A DNA stretch of 64,000 nucleotides from Azolla caroliniana (lineage: Eukaryota > Polypodiophyta): the NCBI GenBank assembly GCA_043228905.1, contig JBHGNT010000005.1, positions 5,146,001 to 5,210,000 of the forward strand. The letters are read 5' to 3'. The notes under the pieces are model-generated. The model saw nothing but the letters and a program-made list of their open reading frames with translations, did not search any database and had not been told where the DNA came from. A program made the position numbers and the translations under genes. Positions 1 to 12,200 of the stretch are shown piece by piece (the first letter of the stretch is position 1; each line of letters opens with the position of its first letter).

Positions 1-614
1 GGGTACAAACCAAGGACAATATCTCCACTATAGTTAGAACACTTGTTTTCAATGATACCATACGAAAAATTGTAGGATCATGCATCTTAGACAAGATATA
101 TGCATGGCATGATGCTACTTGAGGCAGTTAAACACATTTGAACTAATGAAAACCCTAGTTTACGAGAAAACAAATTAACCAACCATGCCATTCTATGATT
201 TAACATTGTGATCTAATGAAGATTTACCTATCCCACAATATGAAACTAACTAAAAAATATTCCTATGTTGCATTCATGCTATATATGATCATGAGAAAAC
301 CACACGACACACTGACATCTCTTAACCATGTGACCATATTGAGAAAATGCTTAGCATGATACTTCTTAGGAGTCGACAAGATGTCATAAGCCACAATGTG
401 AAACACGAGCTTATGGCTTCACATTGTCATTCAGACCAATTCAATCTAACCTTTTAAGTGTTTGATAAATTTGGTGTTGTTCAAACTTTAAGGTTATGGG
501 TTCCTCTCAATCAATATAAACTCTTTATTTTTATAGTCTAACAAATTGGCCCTAAATAAAGGATCTAAAATATCACTTTACACAATTGGACTTTGGGAAA
601 TGATGGCAATCCCA

Positions 615-654
<40 letters not shown>

Positions 655-2160
655 TTATGCAACGATTGATCACATGCATGAGGAGGAAGAAAGAAAGCAA
701 AGGGGCCCTCTTGATGAGTGCTTACAAAGAAGGGAAGTTCACCTATGCTCATAGGTAGCTTAAGTCCAAAACTCTTTTATTTTTGTTTATACTTCATACT
801 TCCATTGATTCACCTCGACCAAGTATTACAAGAGTTTCATGTCCATTGTTGGGTCTCATGTGCCATTACAATAGTCCATTTGCAAATTTTAATTTGCTCT
901 CTTCCCTCAAAAGTTTAGCCTTGTGCTCTCGTCCCCGTTTTTGTAGATGTATTGTTTTTGAAAGCCTAATTTGAAAAGTACTCCATAAAGTCTTACAACT
1001 AGGCCACGAAAAGCTATATGACAGTAGCCTTTCACACTCACACCGATTCTAATTAGTCTTTCTTTATGAATAGCACATGGCATTTATAGTGGTTGGTGAT
1101 ATTTCAGCTTATTGATAAACTTTTTAGACATACATATGTATGCACTAATTCTTCTCCCAAATTGGGGTTTAAAGGTTAATTCATCACTAATCACGTAACA
1201 CTTCGTGCGTATGTCTGTTTTCTTTTGCTTGCCCTATTCCATTTTTCCATGACATTTGGCCCTTTATACGTGGCTTTGGTCTGTTCGGTTAGGTACATTT
1301 GGTTTTAGGTTCAAAAGTCTTCACTCATGGGTTTGTGCAACGTCTTTCGAAAGAGAACCTCTTTTCCCTTCAATTTCGTCAAGATTTCGGATCGGGGTCT
1401 CGTCAATGTTGATATTTTCTTCCTCAGATGGGTAGCTTTACCAATCGTTCCTCCTCGAAGGAGAGAACATGTAATGTAATGTTATTTATTTATTTGTTTT
1501 TATCCCATGCCTTTCCAACATGGATTTGAGGTTAAAAGTAATGGATGGGTGAAAGGGGTTTCACCGACAGTTCTTCCTTCTCTCCTTCTCCTAAAACTTC
1601 GAGTTTAGGGTAAATGTATTGGATGGGTTTCACCGGCATTTCTTCCTTGGGGGTGTGGGTGGGGTTGCGAGTTCGAGCATGCTGCTGCACACATGTATCC
1701 TCTGTCTCGGCATCATTCATCGGAAACCCTAATCTTCTCCAGACCTATGTGGAAGAATCGAGCACTTTGTCGAGAGGTTCTAGGAGGGGGGGGGGTAAAT
1801 TTATGGGTGAGAGAGACTTGGAAGTGGGATTTGTGTGTGTGAAAGTAGGTCTTGGTTGAGTGAAGAAGTAAGTAAAAGAAAAACAAAAAAGGCTGGCGAA
1901 TTAGGGTTTTGATTTTGGGCTCTTTAATTTCAGAAATTTTTGGCCTTTGGTGGGGTTTGGAAATTGGTGAAACCCCCCCCAACATTTAAAGAATTAAATA
2001 AATAAAATAATAAATAATCAGATTTTCTTCCCCCCCCCCCCCCCCACCCCTTCTTTTCTGATTAAAGGGATGGACAAGAGGAGGGCTCACACCGACATGG
2101 ACCATTTTTATTTATATTATTTATTTATTGATTAAAGTTTTTATTTTATGAGACAGGTCA
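1..2160. other. Intergenic region, no gene recognised
   Basis: No convincing coding potential on either strand; the open frames are short and unlike any family I know. It holds an (AT)n microsatellite at 617-652, a poly-C tract of 16 at 2030-2045, and a short imperfect direct repeat around 1541-1590 and 1621-1650. The last few hundred bases are probably promoter sequence for the xylosyltransferase gene downstream (AT-rich TATT/TTTA motifs near 2107-2130), but no single TATA box can be assigned with confidence. Confidence 0.5.
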
Positions 2161-2262
2161 GCTGCTCTTCTTCTTCTTCTTCTTCTTCTTCTTCGTCTCC
2201 CTTCTTCTTCATCTGCTCTCTCCTTCTCTGTCTTCATCTTTTTTCTTCTTCTTTCTTTTCAT

Positions 2263-2302
<40 letters not shown>

Positions 2303-2442
2303 CTCAAAGCTTTAAAGCTTTGCTTTACTTACATTCATCACACAGAAAGAAAAAGCATAAGAACAGGAAAAAAGAAACTCGTCTTCTACACAACCTCCCC
2401 TGCCACTGACAACACCTTCAATGTAAGTCTCTCCCCTCCCCC

Positions 2443-2474
<32 letters not shown>

Positions 2475-2939
2475 GTGTTTGAATCTTTCTCTCTCACTCT
2501 TGCCTTTCTTCATCTTGATCCATCTCGACACTCTAGATCTACCTTGTTTTACCCTCCTCCTCTTGTTCCTTCTCTTTCTCCTGTCTGGAGAGAGATGCTC
2601 TGTTTCTACGCAAGATCTTGGTATTAAAAAGGCAGTAATTTACCTGTTTTTTTTGGCCTACATATTGTCCGTTTCTCTTGGAACTCAGCATCCCCCTGTG
2701 TCTAGGTCAGAAAAGATTCTGTTTCGGATCAATATAATCTGGGTCTTAAATGCTCTGCTCCTCGGGCAACAGTCCCTGTTTTTATGTCAAAAGCAATTTC
2801 TGGGGAAATGCCTCTAGTCTCGTTTGAGTAAATCCCGTGTATTATTAGTATTTCATCAATCATCGCCATTATCAAATTATCTCCGTCTTTCTGTGGGGAA
2901 GACCCTGTGTCATTTCTTCTCAATTTCTGCAAAACAAAG
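2161..2939 (+). promoter_or_regulatory. CT-rich 5' leader of XXT gene with candidate 5'UTR intron
   Basis: A (CTT)n tract at 2166-2194 and (CT)n tracts at about 2266-2298 and 2443-2466 precede the xylosyltransferase start, typical of plant 5' leaders. A strong splice donor (AAT|GTAAGT) occurs at 2422/2423. Possible acceptors lie at 2688 (pyrimidine-rich, ending CTCAG) or directly before the start codon (AAAG at 2939). Using the second would remove the leader ATGs near 2750 and 2793. The intron is inferred from splice motifs only. Confidence 0.4.
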
Positions 2940-4280
2940 ATGAGGGATAACATGAAGAAAGGAGTGCCGACAATGCGCTCGGCATCCAGCAATGCCCTTC
3001 GTGTCGGGCCATCCAGCAAAGGAAAACAGATCTACAAGACCCTAAACAACCTAAAAATCACATTACTTTGTGGATTTGTTACTATACTGGTCCTCAGAGG
3101 AACAATTGGCCTCGGTAGCATTGGGGTCCCTTCTCCAAATACTGACGATCTCGTGACCGATATGACTGCCCAAAACAACCCCGCCAATGGTCTCGATGCA
3201 ACACAAGAAGAAGAAGAAGAAGACCTTGATTCCGACATCGACCCCAATGCTACTTACACCCTAGGCCCCAAAATATTGGATTGGAACGAACAAAGAAGAG
3301 CTTTTCTTCTAGAGAATCCCGACCTCGAGAGATCGACACATGGGAAGCCTCGGATTTTGCTCGTCACCGGGTCTCCGCCGAAGCCTTGCGACAACCCCGC
3401 GGGGGATCACTACCTTCTAAAATCTATCAAGAACAAGATTGATTATTGCCGAGTTCACGACATTGAGATCTTCTACAACTTAGCTCACCTCGATGCAGAG
3501 ATGGCAGGGTATTGGTCCAAGCTTCCTCTGCTTCGGAAACTTATGCTTGCACATCCCGAGGTCGAATGGATATGGTGGGTTGATAGTGATGCCATGTTTA
3601 CTGACATGGTGTTTGAGCTACCTTTGGAGAAATACAAGAACCACAATTTTATCTTGCATGGATGGGAGAAAGAGGTATACGAGAAGCACACATGGGTCGG
3701 TCTCAACACGGGAAGCTTATTGCTTCGGAATTGCCAATGGTCGCTTGATATGCTTGATGCTTGGGCACCCATGGGTCCTAAAGGGGCAATAAGGGAAGAG
3801 GCAGGGAAAATCCTAACGGAAGCGTTAGAAGGTAGACCCGCATTCGAAGCCGATGATCAATCAGCTCTCATCTATCTTCTCATTACACAACGTGATTTAT
3901 GGGGAGACAAGGTTTATCTTGAGAACTCATATTATTTGCATGGATATTGGGTTGCAATTGTCGAAAAGTATGAAGAGAACATGGAGAAGTCTCACCCTGG
4001 ATATGGTGATGAGAGATGGCCATTCGTTACTCACTTTGTTGGATGCAAGCCATGTGGTAGCTATGGCGATTATTCAGTCGAACGATGTTTGAAGCAAATG
4101 GAAAGATCATTCAACTTTGGTGATAACCAAATACTTCAAATGTATGGATTCGAGCATAGGACATTGGGCAGTTTCAAGGTAAAGAGAACAAGGAATGATA
4201 CCAATCGGCCAATAGATATCGAAGATTCCCTTAGCCTTCTACATCCAAAGTTTGGCCAAGCTATAATGAACTCTCTTTGA
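2940..4280 (+). CDS. XXT: Xyloglucan 6-xylosyltransferase (GT34 family, XXT1/XXT2 type)
   Basis: Single-exon gene of 446 residues; the family is typically about 450-460. It transfers xylose from UDP-xylose onto the glucan backbone of xyloglucan in the Golgi lumen. Visible order: a basic cytosolic tail (1-39), one signal-anchor membrane segment (about 40-60), an acidic stem (89-101), then the GT34 catalytic domain (about 135-420). The nucleotide-sugar/metal-binding DSD motif is at 215-217 within WWVDSDAMF. Further conserved blocks are WVGLNTGSLLLRN (252-264), FEADDQSALIYLL (302-314) and THFVGCKPCG (364-373). I start at the ATG at 2940; the frame is open 11 codons further upstream but only from a GTG. 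The intact frame, complete motifs and absence of introns fit the XXT1/XXT2 subgroup rather than XXT3-5. Assignment to the family is secure; the exact paralogue is inferred. Confidence 0.95.
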   Translation: MRDNMKKGVPTMRSASSNALRVGPSSKGKQIYKTLNNLKITLLCGFVTILVLRGTIGLGSIGVPSPNTDDLVTDMTAQNNPANGLDATQEEEEEDLDSDIDPNATYTLGPKILDWNEQRRAFLLENPDLERSTHGKPRILLVTGSPPKPCDNPAGDHYLLKSIKNKIDYCRVHDIEIFYNLAHLDAEMAGYWSKLPLLRKLMLAHPEVEWIWWVDSDAMFTDMVFELPLEKYKNHNFILHGWEKEVYEKHTWVGLNTGSLLLRNCQWSLDMLDAWAPMGPKGAIREEAGKILTEALEGRPAFEADDQSALIYLLITQRDLWGDKVYLENSYYLHGYWVAIVEKYEENMEKSHPGYGDERWPFVTHFVGCKPCGSYGDYSVERCLKQMERSFNFGDNQILQMYGFEHRTLGSFKVKRTRNDTNRPIDIEDSLSLLHPKFGQAIMNSL

Positions 4281-6510
4281 AAAAGAATCCGTGTAATAGG
4301 AAAGCTAGAAATGTGGGCAATTCCAATGAGGAGTTTTGAAGAAGAGGCTAAATATCAACTTCCTTTTTATTATAAGGATCAGATTGGTTTAGCTTCTCCT
4401 TCACCATTTCCACATTCGTTTCGAAGGTCTTTTCCTTCTTCCTCTTCTTTGTTGTTTTTCCCTTTATGCTAACTAATGGGCTCTCATATCTTACAGCATT
4501 TTTACAGTCAGTATTTTTTAACTTGTAATGAAGTTATAAAAAAATTTGCATTCAAAAGTTTTTGTAACTTTAGTTCTATGGGATGATAATCCATTATATA
4601 TATATATTTGTTGTGCTAAGATTATTGATTGATTCAGTTGATTATGGATTTGTCTTATAAAAATGTAAATTTTGTTAAGAGTCACATTGACATTTAAAAT
4701 TGAATGGTTGTCTCCAGAAACCATAGTTGTGGTTAGAGAAAGCGAAAACTATTAATGTTGTCGAGAGAGAACAGAATGATGTTTGTGGTTGATATCGTAA
4801 ATTAATAATACTAAGCTAGTGTTGTCAAGTGCATAAAAAAGGATGTAAGGCCACTGTTGGTTTGGTTTGTTCGTGAATAGGTGGTTTTGTACTTGGAACG
4901 ATACAAAAAAACTCTGCATCCTGTTTTCCTTCTTGCTCCCAACTTGTTTATGGTTGGTGTGATGTGTTAAGGCACTTCAAATGAACTTTGGTATGATTTT
5001 GAATGGTGTTATGAATAGTGTCATGTTGACTTTTGGTCGAGTAAAATCTTGTGACTTTCACATGTGAAATACTTTCCTCAATCATGACTTATGGGCATAT
5101 GTTTGGTTTCTTTGCAAAAATGGGAGAGAATACATGTTCTTTCCTTGCAAATGGTGGTTTCAAAGCCCAAGGCAAGCAACATTTAAGAATGTAAAATATT
5201 TGTAAATAGTATTATTGGTATATGTACTTTTTCGTTCATTTTTGCGAAATGGTGTACATTTACGTCAACCTGAACCAAGATGTTTGGAAACCTACAAAGG
5301 ATCACATCTGGACCCCCCTAATCACTTATTGTCATTGCCATGCCATTGAGAGCCAAACAAGCAATCACTCTTGTTTGAACTTGCGACCACGGCTAGGCCA
5401 TTGAAAGTGGAGCGTGCGAAATTTATGTTAAGGGATGTTGTTGATTGTGGAGGTTGTGAGCTTGAATGTACAACAAGAGCCACTATTCAATGCCTTGTGA
5501 AATGTTCACTTTTGATTTTAGGTTATATTTGACCTCCGAGGACAACAATGAAATCTATCTATCTCTATACCTAGACAATGAAATCTATCTATCTCTATAC
5601 CTAGACGTAATTTTCTCACAATCACAAAGCACAATCTCAAATGTAGAGTTCATTTATAAATTCTTCAATTTCGAGATCACTTATAAACTTTGTATGTATG
5701 ATATGAAATCCAAGGATAATTATAAAATCTACTTGCCCATCTATTTATCTTTGCCACAATATTTGGGATGTAGATGGTTTAATTACAAGTACTGTTTGTG
5801 TACACAAACTATAATTTAGTAAGTGTTTAGTTTATTTGGTTTGTTTTTAATGGTGTACATTGTCGTTAGTTCATATATTTTAAATTATGTGATTCAGATC
5901 TATTGCTACATGGTGACTCAAAAAGTGAGGTTACAACTTTCTAGTTTCATGAGAATCTTTGTGTAATTTAATAGGTTCTATAAAATTTTCATTTACAATT
6001 GTTTAACATAATGTTACTTAAATTTATGACATATAGCTTCTAGCACATGTATCATAACTTTGTTGAGAATAGGTAAAGAAATAAAATTATGAAAAGTGTA
6101 CGGTATAGTGGGTTGTAATAAGCTGTGCGATTTAACGATGCTTGTCTCCTCTTGTGTCATTTCTCAACCAGACAATGAATCTTTTGCGGTTTGAGATATT
6201 TCATTAGACTCTAGGGGCATGTTTCACTTTGCCAATGGTAACAATTGTGGAATCTTGTCAAAAAGAGGAGTCAACCAAATCAAGAAAATCAAGATGGGGG
6301 GGTTAGATAGAACTTATACTTACCAATAGTCTAATTCATGGAGGAATCTATTTGTCCATTGTGAAGTTGAACAATATCAAAGGGAAGAAGAGAAGAGGGA
6401 AATAAGAGAAAACTAGTGGTATTGAATACGTCGAAAACTGGTGTTGAATCAAAATGGTTCATTGATGACTAGAGCACCTGCTTATATAGCATGGTGGGAT
6501 TCGTGATTAA
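4281..6510. other. 3' flank of XXT and intergenic DNA
   Basis: The XXT 3'UTR presumably lies in the first few hundred bases, which are followed by T-rich sequence. Apart from a 30-bp tandem duplication at 5546-5605, I see no gene, RNA or defined mobile element. Sequence around 6360-6490 (ending near a TATATAGCATGG motif) resembles 14850-14965, so an old dispersed repeat is present. Confidence 0.4.
5546..5605. repeat. 30-bp tandem duplication (2 copies)
   Basis: Two identical 30-bp units, each beginning CAATGAAATC and containing CTATCTATCTCTAT, lie end to end at 5546-5575 and 5576-5605. Confidence 0.9.
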
Positions 6511-6514
6511 ATGG

Positions 6515-6690
6515 TTCAGTTTGGTTTCAACTTTTCCTTAAATAGTTTGTTTGAATGGATTAGGTTTAAATGACTTGGTAGTTCTTATAGGGTTGGTTTA
6601 GTTTTTGTTATGTATAAATAGTTTGAGTCAATTTGGTTTGGTTTCAAGACCAAGAAATAGAACTAAACCAAAACCAAATCAGCCCATACG
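6515..6690. mobile_element. Fragment of hAT-like MITE (same family as 9501-10062, opposite orientation)
   Basis: The stretch shares ordered blocks (for example GGTTTCAACTTTTCC and AATTTGGTTTGGTTTCAAG) with the reverse complement of the MITE at 9501-10062. Only part of the element is present, the terminal GGCCCATTGCTA motif has decayed to a partial match, and I cannot see a target-site duplication. Confidence 0.5.
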
Positions 6691-7579
6691 TATGTGCCAT
6701 ATTCTTAGTGAATCAATCCACATATTGAGATAGACTTCCATGGACTGTTGGAAACTAACAGGGTTGCAGTAACCCATTTGGTTGATGTCGAGGACTGTTT
6801 GACTGATAATATGCATCACAACTACAAATGTAGCCCTCAATGATGTTGCGAAGTTGTGGCCACAAATATCTTTGAGAAACTAACTGTGAAGTCTTGTAGA
6901 CCCAAAATCTCTAGCCATTGGCATGTCATGGCAGTGTTGCAAAACTTGGAGTCAAGAACTTCTATCAGGAACATATAATAATTTATTTCAAAACAGCAAA
7001 TCATCGTGCCAGTTGCACTTATTATAAATTTTGTGAGAACTCTTTAACGTCGAACGTTAAACAAGAAGCATGGTTTGGAACAAATTATACGATTCAAGAA
7101 ATCTTGCGAAAATTCATATGCAACGAGATAACTATGGATGGAATCAATAATAGTTGAATTTGTGGCTAGCGTTTTTTAAATGCTCGTTACCATCAATTAT
7201 AAACAATGAAGACCCATGAGAATCTGCATTTCATGGTCAAAATTAGGATCTCCTAGATGAGGTATCATATAGGAATGTCGAGATAGAGTATCTTCATTTA
7301 TTTGTTGTATTAATGGTGATCACAAAATCAAAATGTGCAAGAAGTTGTAGCCCATGAGCTATCATTGACGCAAGACCTAAGCATTCTGGAAATACGTAAG
7401 GTTACTATCATTGATCATTATAGACAATGATATGGTGAGGAAAACCTCCCAAGAGGTGGCACCGATATTCAAAGGAATCTATTAATAAGTAGGTAATTAA
7501 CTAAGAGTAAATTAGTATCTAATTATGTGAGTAATTAATCAAGGACGTGATTAACCAAAAGAAGACTATGTGATATATG

Positions 7580-7582
<3 letters not shown>

Positions 7583-7644
<62 letters not shown>

Positions 7645-7645
7645 G
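7583..7645. repeat. Compound (GT)n-(GA)n microsatellite
   Basis: About 20 GT units are followed directly by about 11 GA units. It lies just outside the recognisable left LTR of the decayed copia element. Confidence 0.95.
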
Positions 7646-7716
7646 CGGGGAAGTTACACTTATGAACAATACAATGAGGGATGATTAACACAAATCTAGC
7701 TTAAAGACCGTTCTCT

Positions 7717-7995
7717 ATATTAATAAACATCCAATTACAAAAATACTTATAATGAGGTATATATACATCTCATGTAGAAGGGTGCACATGTGAGAGGAGA
7801 ATATAGGTACAAGGATATAACTCCTATATTAAATGAACTTGCTAGTGGGGGATCTAGAAAGTATCCCACTTAGTACAAGATACAAAATCTTATTTAAGGC
7901 TTTAGAGTCAACTTACTAACTAGATCCTATCTATGAACTACTAAGTTACATGGTTGACTAAATGACTAAATCTAGTTGCGCTTGGTATGTCAACA
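7717..7995 (-). repeat. 3' LTR of decayed copia element A
   Basis: Aligns with 12454-12690 apart from a ~42-bp segment (about 7766-7807) absent from the other copy. On the minus strand it starts TGTTGACATACC directly after the polypurine tract. Confidence 0.8.
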
Positions 7996-8045
7996 TGCCC
8001 CCTCAAGCTTAAGTGTGAGGTTCAATAGGCGGCGATGGTTGGCTA

Positions 8046-8782
8046 TCCGGTTTAATTGTTTGGGTTGTCCGACCTCAGGTCCAGCTTTCGGCATGCGACT
8101 CATGTTAGCTCTTGTCCGGCTTCCGGCTTTCGACTTGCTTCCCACCCCCTCAACCTTGAGATGTCGAGTGGTTGAAGGCCGAGTGCCATCGAAAATGGTT
8201 GAATACTATCCGCTCTATGTCATGACATAGTCCGGCTTAATTGTTTGGCTTGTCCGACCTCGGGTCCAGTTTCGGCATGCGACTCATGTTAGCTCTTGTC
8301 CGGCTTCCGGCTTTCGACTTGCTTCCCACCCCCTCAACCTTGAGATGTCGAGTGGTTGAAGGCCGAGTGCCATCGAAAATGGTTGAATACTATCCGCTCT
8401 ATGTCATGACATAGTCTGGCTTAATTGTTTGGCTTGTCCGACCTCGGGTCCAGTTTCGGCATGCGACTCATGTTAGCTCTTGTCCGGCTTCCGGCTTTCA
8501 ACTTGCTTCCCACCCCCTCAACCTGGAGATGTCGAGTGGTTGAAGGCCGAGTGCCATCGAAAATGGTTGAATACTATCCGCTCTATGTCATGACATAGTC
8601 CGGCTTAATTGTTTGGCTTGTCCGACCTCGGGTCCAGTTTCGGCATGCGACCCATGTTAGCTCTTGTCCGGCTTCCGGCTTTAGACTTGCTTCCCACCCC
8701 CTCAACCTTGAGATGTCGAGTGGTTGAAGGCCGAGGGCCATAAAAAATGGTTGAATACTATCCACTCTATGTCACAACATAG
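8046..8782. repeat. Tandem array of four ~184-bp units
   Basis: Units start at 8046, 8231, 8415 and 8599, with periods of 185, 184 and 184 bp, and differ by only a few substitutions. Each contains TTGTCCGACCTC, CACCCCCTCAACCT and a perfect 16-bp palindrome CTATGTCATGACATAG at its end. In the last unit the palindrome is replaced by the head of the solo LTR at 8770. The array lies between the polypurine tract and the former pol stop codon of copia element A. Confidence 0.95.
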
Positions 8783-9244
8783 TGACATCAAATATGTAGT
8801 TAGTGAGGATTGAACCCACAACCTCACATCTACAAGACGTCATGCTCAACCATTTGGATATGAGCATGTATTTGTATATAATAGAATATTCTAGTATATA
8901 TACATTCCAGAATATTCTAGAGCCTTTTGTGTATTCGAGAAATATTCTATGGTGTATTCTAGACGGGTATATTCTAGAGATACTCAATCTCAAAACTTGT
9001 ATAAATACTTGTAACCTCCCTGGTCCCTTTCAAGGGATTCAACATCAATCATTGACACATCAATCTAGTATTCTCGTTCTGCCTCATCTTTGTCTCCTTG
9101 ATGTTTATTTCTGTCTTCACGCCTTAATGTCGCTCACAACATCTAGAGTTCCTAGCCTCGTCACATCTAGCTCCAAGTTCATCTGTCGCTTGTAGCCCCA
9201 TCATTTGTGCTCCGTCCTAGTCCGCGTTTGTTGTGTCTGTGACA
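8770..9244 (+). mobile_element. Solo LTR, family B, inserted in copia element A
   Basis: 475 bp beginning TGTCA and ending TGACA, flanked by a perfect 5-bp target-site duplication CTCTA (8765-8769 and 9245-9249). It has a TATA-like TATAAATACTTG near 9000. A second copy lies at 62769-63183. No internal coding region is attached, so it is a solo LTR. The insertion point coincides with the stop codon of the decayed pol gene of element A. Confidence 0.88.
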
Positions 9245-9246
9245 CT

Positions 9247-12200
9247 CTAAGCACTTTGATGAAGGATATCAACCGCTTGTCGATCAGTGTCGACGTGCTG
9301 GAGATCGATGTCTCCCGCGATGATGTGTTCCCAAACATAGTGATAGTGCACCTCAATGTACTTTGTTCGGGCATGGAAGATCAAGTTTCAGGCTAGTTGT
9401 ATGCTACTCAGATTGTCGCAGTAGATACAGACCCGTTCATCAACCAATTCAAGTCCTTCAACAACCACTTTAGCCAAATTGCTTCACAAGTGGCTAAGGC
9501 TAGCAATGGGCCATGTTCGGTTCAGTTTCTTTGCCTTGAAACCAAACCGAACTGAAACAAACCATTTATATAAAACAAAAACCAAACCAAATTGTTTATT
9601 AACTTTCAAGCCATTAAACCAAACTATTTAAACCAAAACCATTTAGGGAAAAGTTGAAACCAAACCGAGCCATTTAATAAAAAGTTTAAATAAATAAAAA
9701 TAAACTAAATTAAATAAGCATTTATGTTTAATTAATTAATTAAAGAAATAAGCATTAATTAAGCCATTAGATTAAATAAACATTTAGGTTAAGTGAATTA
9801 AATCAATAAAAAACATTAATTCAACCAATAAATTACATAAACATTTAAGGGAAGTTAGCTCAAAAACCTATAAACCTTTAAACCAAACCACTTAAACCTA
9901 TAAACCAATAAACCCCAGTTTCAGAACCAAATTGAACTAAAACTGAACCGTTTATTAATAATTAAAACTAAACCAAACCATTTAATTATTTTGGAACTTA
10001 TAAAACTTTAAACTTGGATTAACGGTTTGGCTTAGTTTGTGCCGAAGCCAGGCCCATTGCTAAGTATGGCCATGCCCCTGTACTCCACTTTAGTGCTAGA
10101 CAATGCAATTGTTGGTTGCTTCTTGCTACTCCCAGAGATTGCTTCGCTTCCGAGTGAGAAGACAAAGCCAGATGTTGACGATTGAATACATTGTCGCCCC
10201 AATCAACATCAGTGTATCTTTCCAGTCGTGTAATCGGTCTTGTCTTGTAGAAGATTCCCCGATTCATGGTCCCACTAACGTATCGTAAGACTCGCTTAGC
10301 GAAATGCAAATGTGTGTCTCACAGTGTTTTCATGAATTGGCTAAGGAGGCCGAACAGATAGCTAAGATCAGGGCGCATAATAGTTAGGTAGATGAGACTC
10401 TCGATGTTTTGCCGATATTGAGTTGGCTCACATGGTGTGTCGGAGTTCGCGTGCAATTTCATCGTTCGATCGAGGAGAGTCGATATTGGCTTGTGGTCCG
10501 TCATGCCGAACTTAAACAAAAGTTTCAAGTTGTAGTGGTATTGGGAGAGCATAATGCCGGTGCTAGTTTGGATGACCTTGATTCCCAAGAAGTAATGAAG
10601 TTCATGGGTGTCTTTCATCTCAAACTTCCCGAAGAGGAGCATCTTGACCTTGTTGATGTTGGTTAGGTGTCACCACCAATCACTAAGTCATTGACATATA
10701 TGCTAATGAAGATTCGATTGTACTTGAGTTGCTTTGGATAAACAAATAATTGTTGGATTTAGACATCTGAAAGCCGATTCGGTGTAGAAATTGTGTGATC
10801 TTTGAATGCCAAGCCCGTGACGCTTGCTTTAGGTCATAGAGGGGCTTCTTGAGTCGGCACACGACATTCGGATGTGATTTTGATTTGAAGTCGGATGGTT
10901 GTACCATATACACCTCCTCCTCTAGTTCGTCTTGGAAGAACGCATTCTTCACGTCCATCTAATGAAGATGCCACCCTTTGGCCACCGCAAGTGCTAGCAC
11001 CGTCCAGATAGTAGTCATCTTTGCTACCGGGGCAAAGGTTTCTTCGTAGTCGATGTTGTGGGTTTGAGCATAACCCTTAGTCACAAGCCGAGCTTTGTAT
11101 ATATTGATGGAGCTATCGGCGTTGTGCTTGATTTTGTATATCCATTGGCAACTAATCTTATTGTGTGCTAGAGGTTCGACTAGCGCTTGCATTTCTTCAC
11201 ATCGGGGGTCACAAGCCACGTCCGTAAAGCTTTTGGGATCTTGTTTGGCTGTGACCATCATGAAGGCATAATGGTGTGCCACATACTCATTGTAGTCGAA
11301 TTGGGTTACCGGATTCTTCTCTTTGGACAAGCATCGAAGTTTCTCGTTCGTAGATGTCCACGCCTTCTTTATGCCAAGGGTCGAACATAATGGGCACTCA
11401 AAACTCATTGTCTTGCAAGAGAGCCGACACGTCCAAATCGCTTTCGTCGGAGTGGTCGAATTCATATTCAGGCATTTTACCTTTACCTTTGTCCGATTCG
11501 GCCCAAGGTTGTGAAGTGCTTTGGTTGCTTGGAGGCTCTCGTGGTCCACTCATCATGGTTGAGCTTGGACTTTCATTAGGTATAAGCCTCAACCGAATGT
11601 CGTCCTCTGAATTGATGTCCAACTTTTCCTCAGTCGGGCCTGATTTAGTTCATACCATGATGTTGATTTGTCGTAGACTACATCCCGACGTACTCAAACC
11701 GTTTGGATAGAAGGATTGAAGGACTTGTATCCCTTTTGTTCGGACAAATATCCCGCGAGAATGCATTTCTTCGACTTTAGGTTGAGCTTCTGTCATCTTT
11801 CATTTGGAATGTGTACATAGGCTATGCTTCTGAACACTCTCAAGTGTGATAGATTTGGACATTAGTGGTACACACCAATTCATCAGATAGACGGTTGTTA
11901 ATGCCCCTTCAGCCCAATAGAATTTCGGCATATGCTTCTCATATAACATGGTGCATGCTACCTTGAGTATTTGCCGATTCTTCTGTTCAGCTACTCCATT
12001 TTATTGTGGTGTGTCGGCACGAAAATTCTCTCCTTATTCCTTCATTTTGGAGGCATGAGATAATTTCTTCAGAGAAGTACTCCTTTCTCCATCTGATCGT
12101 AAACAACGAATATACCGGCCTATTTCTTTCTCGACCTATTTCTTGAGCTTTTGGAAGTGGAAAATCACTTCACTCTTCTTCTTCTTCGAGAAGATAAAAG

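Noticed and set aside
2312-2497. Arg/Glu-rich minus-strand open frame in the XXT leader
   Set aside because: It is the reverse translation of CT repeats.
7691-7695. AAATC left of the decayed copia as target-site duplication matching AAATC after 12690
   Set aside because: The left copy does not touch a recognisable LTR edge, and a 5-base match is expected by chance.
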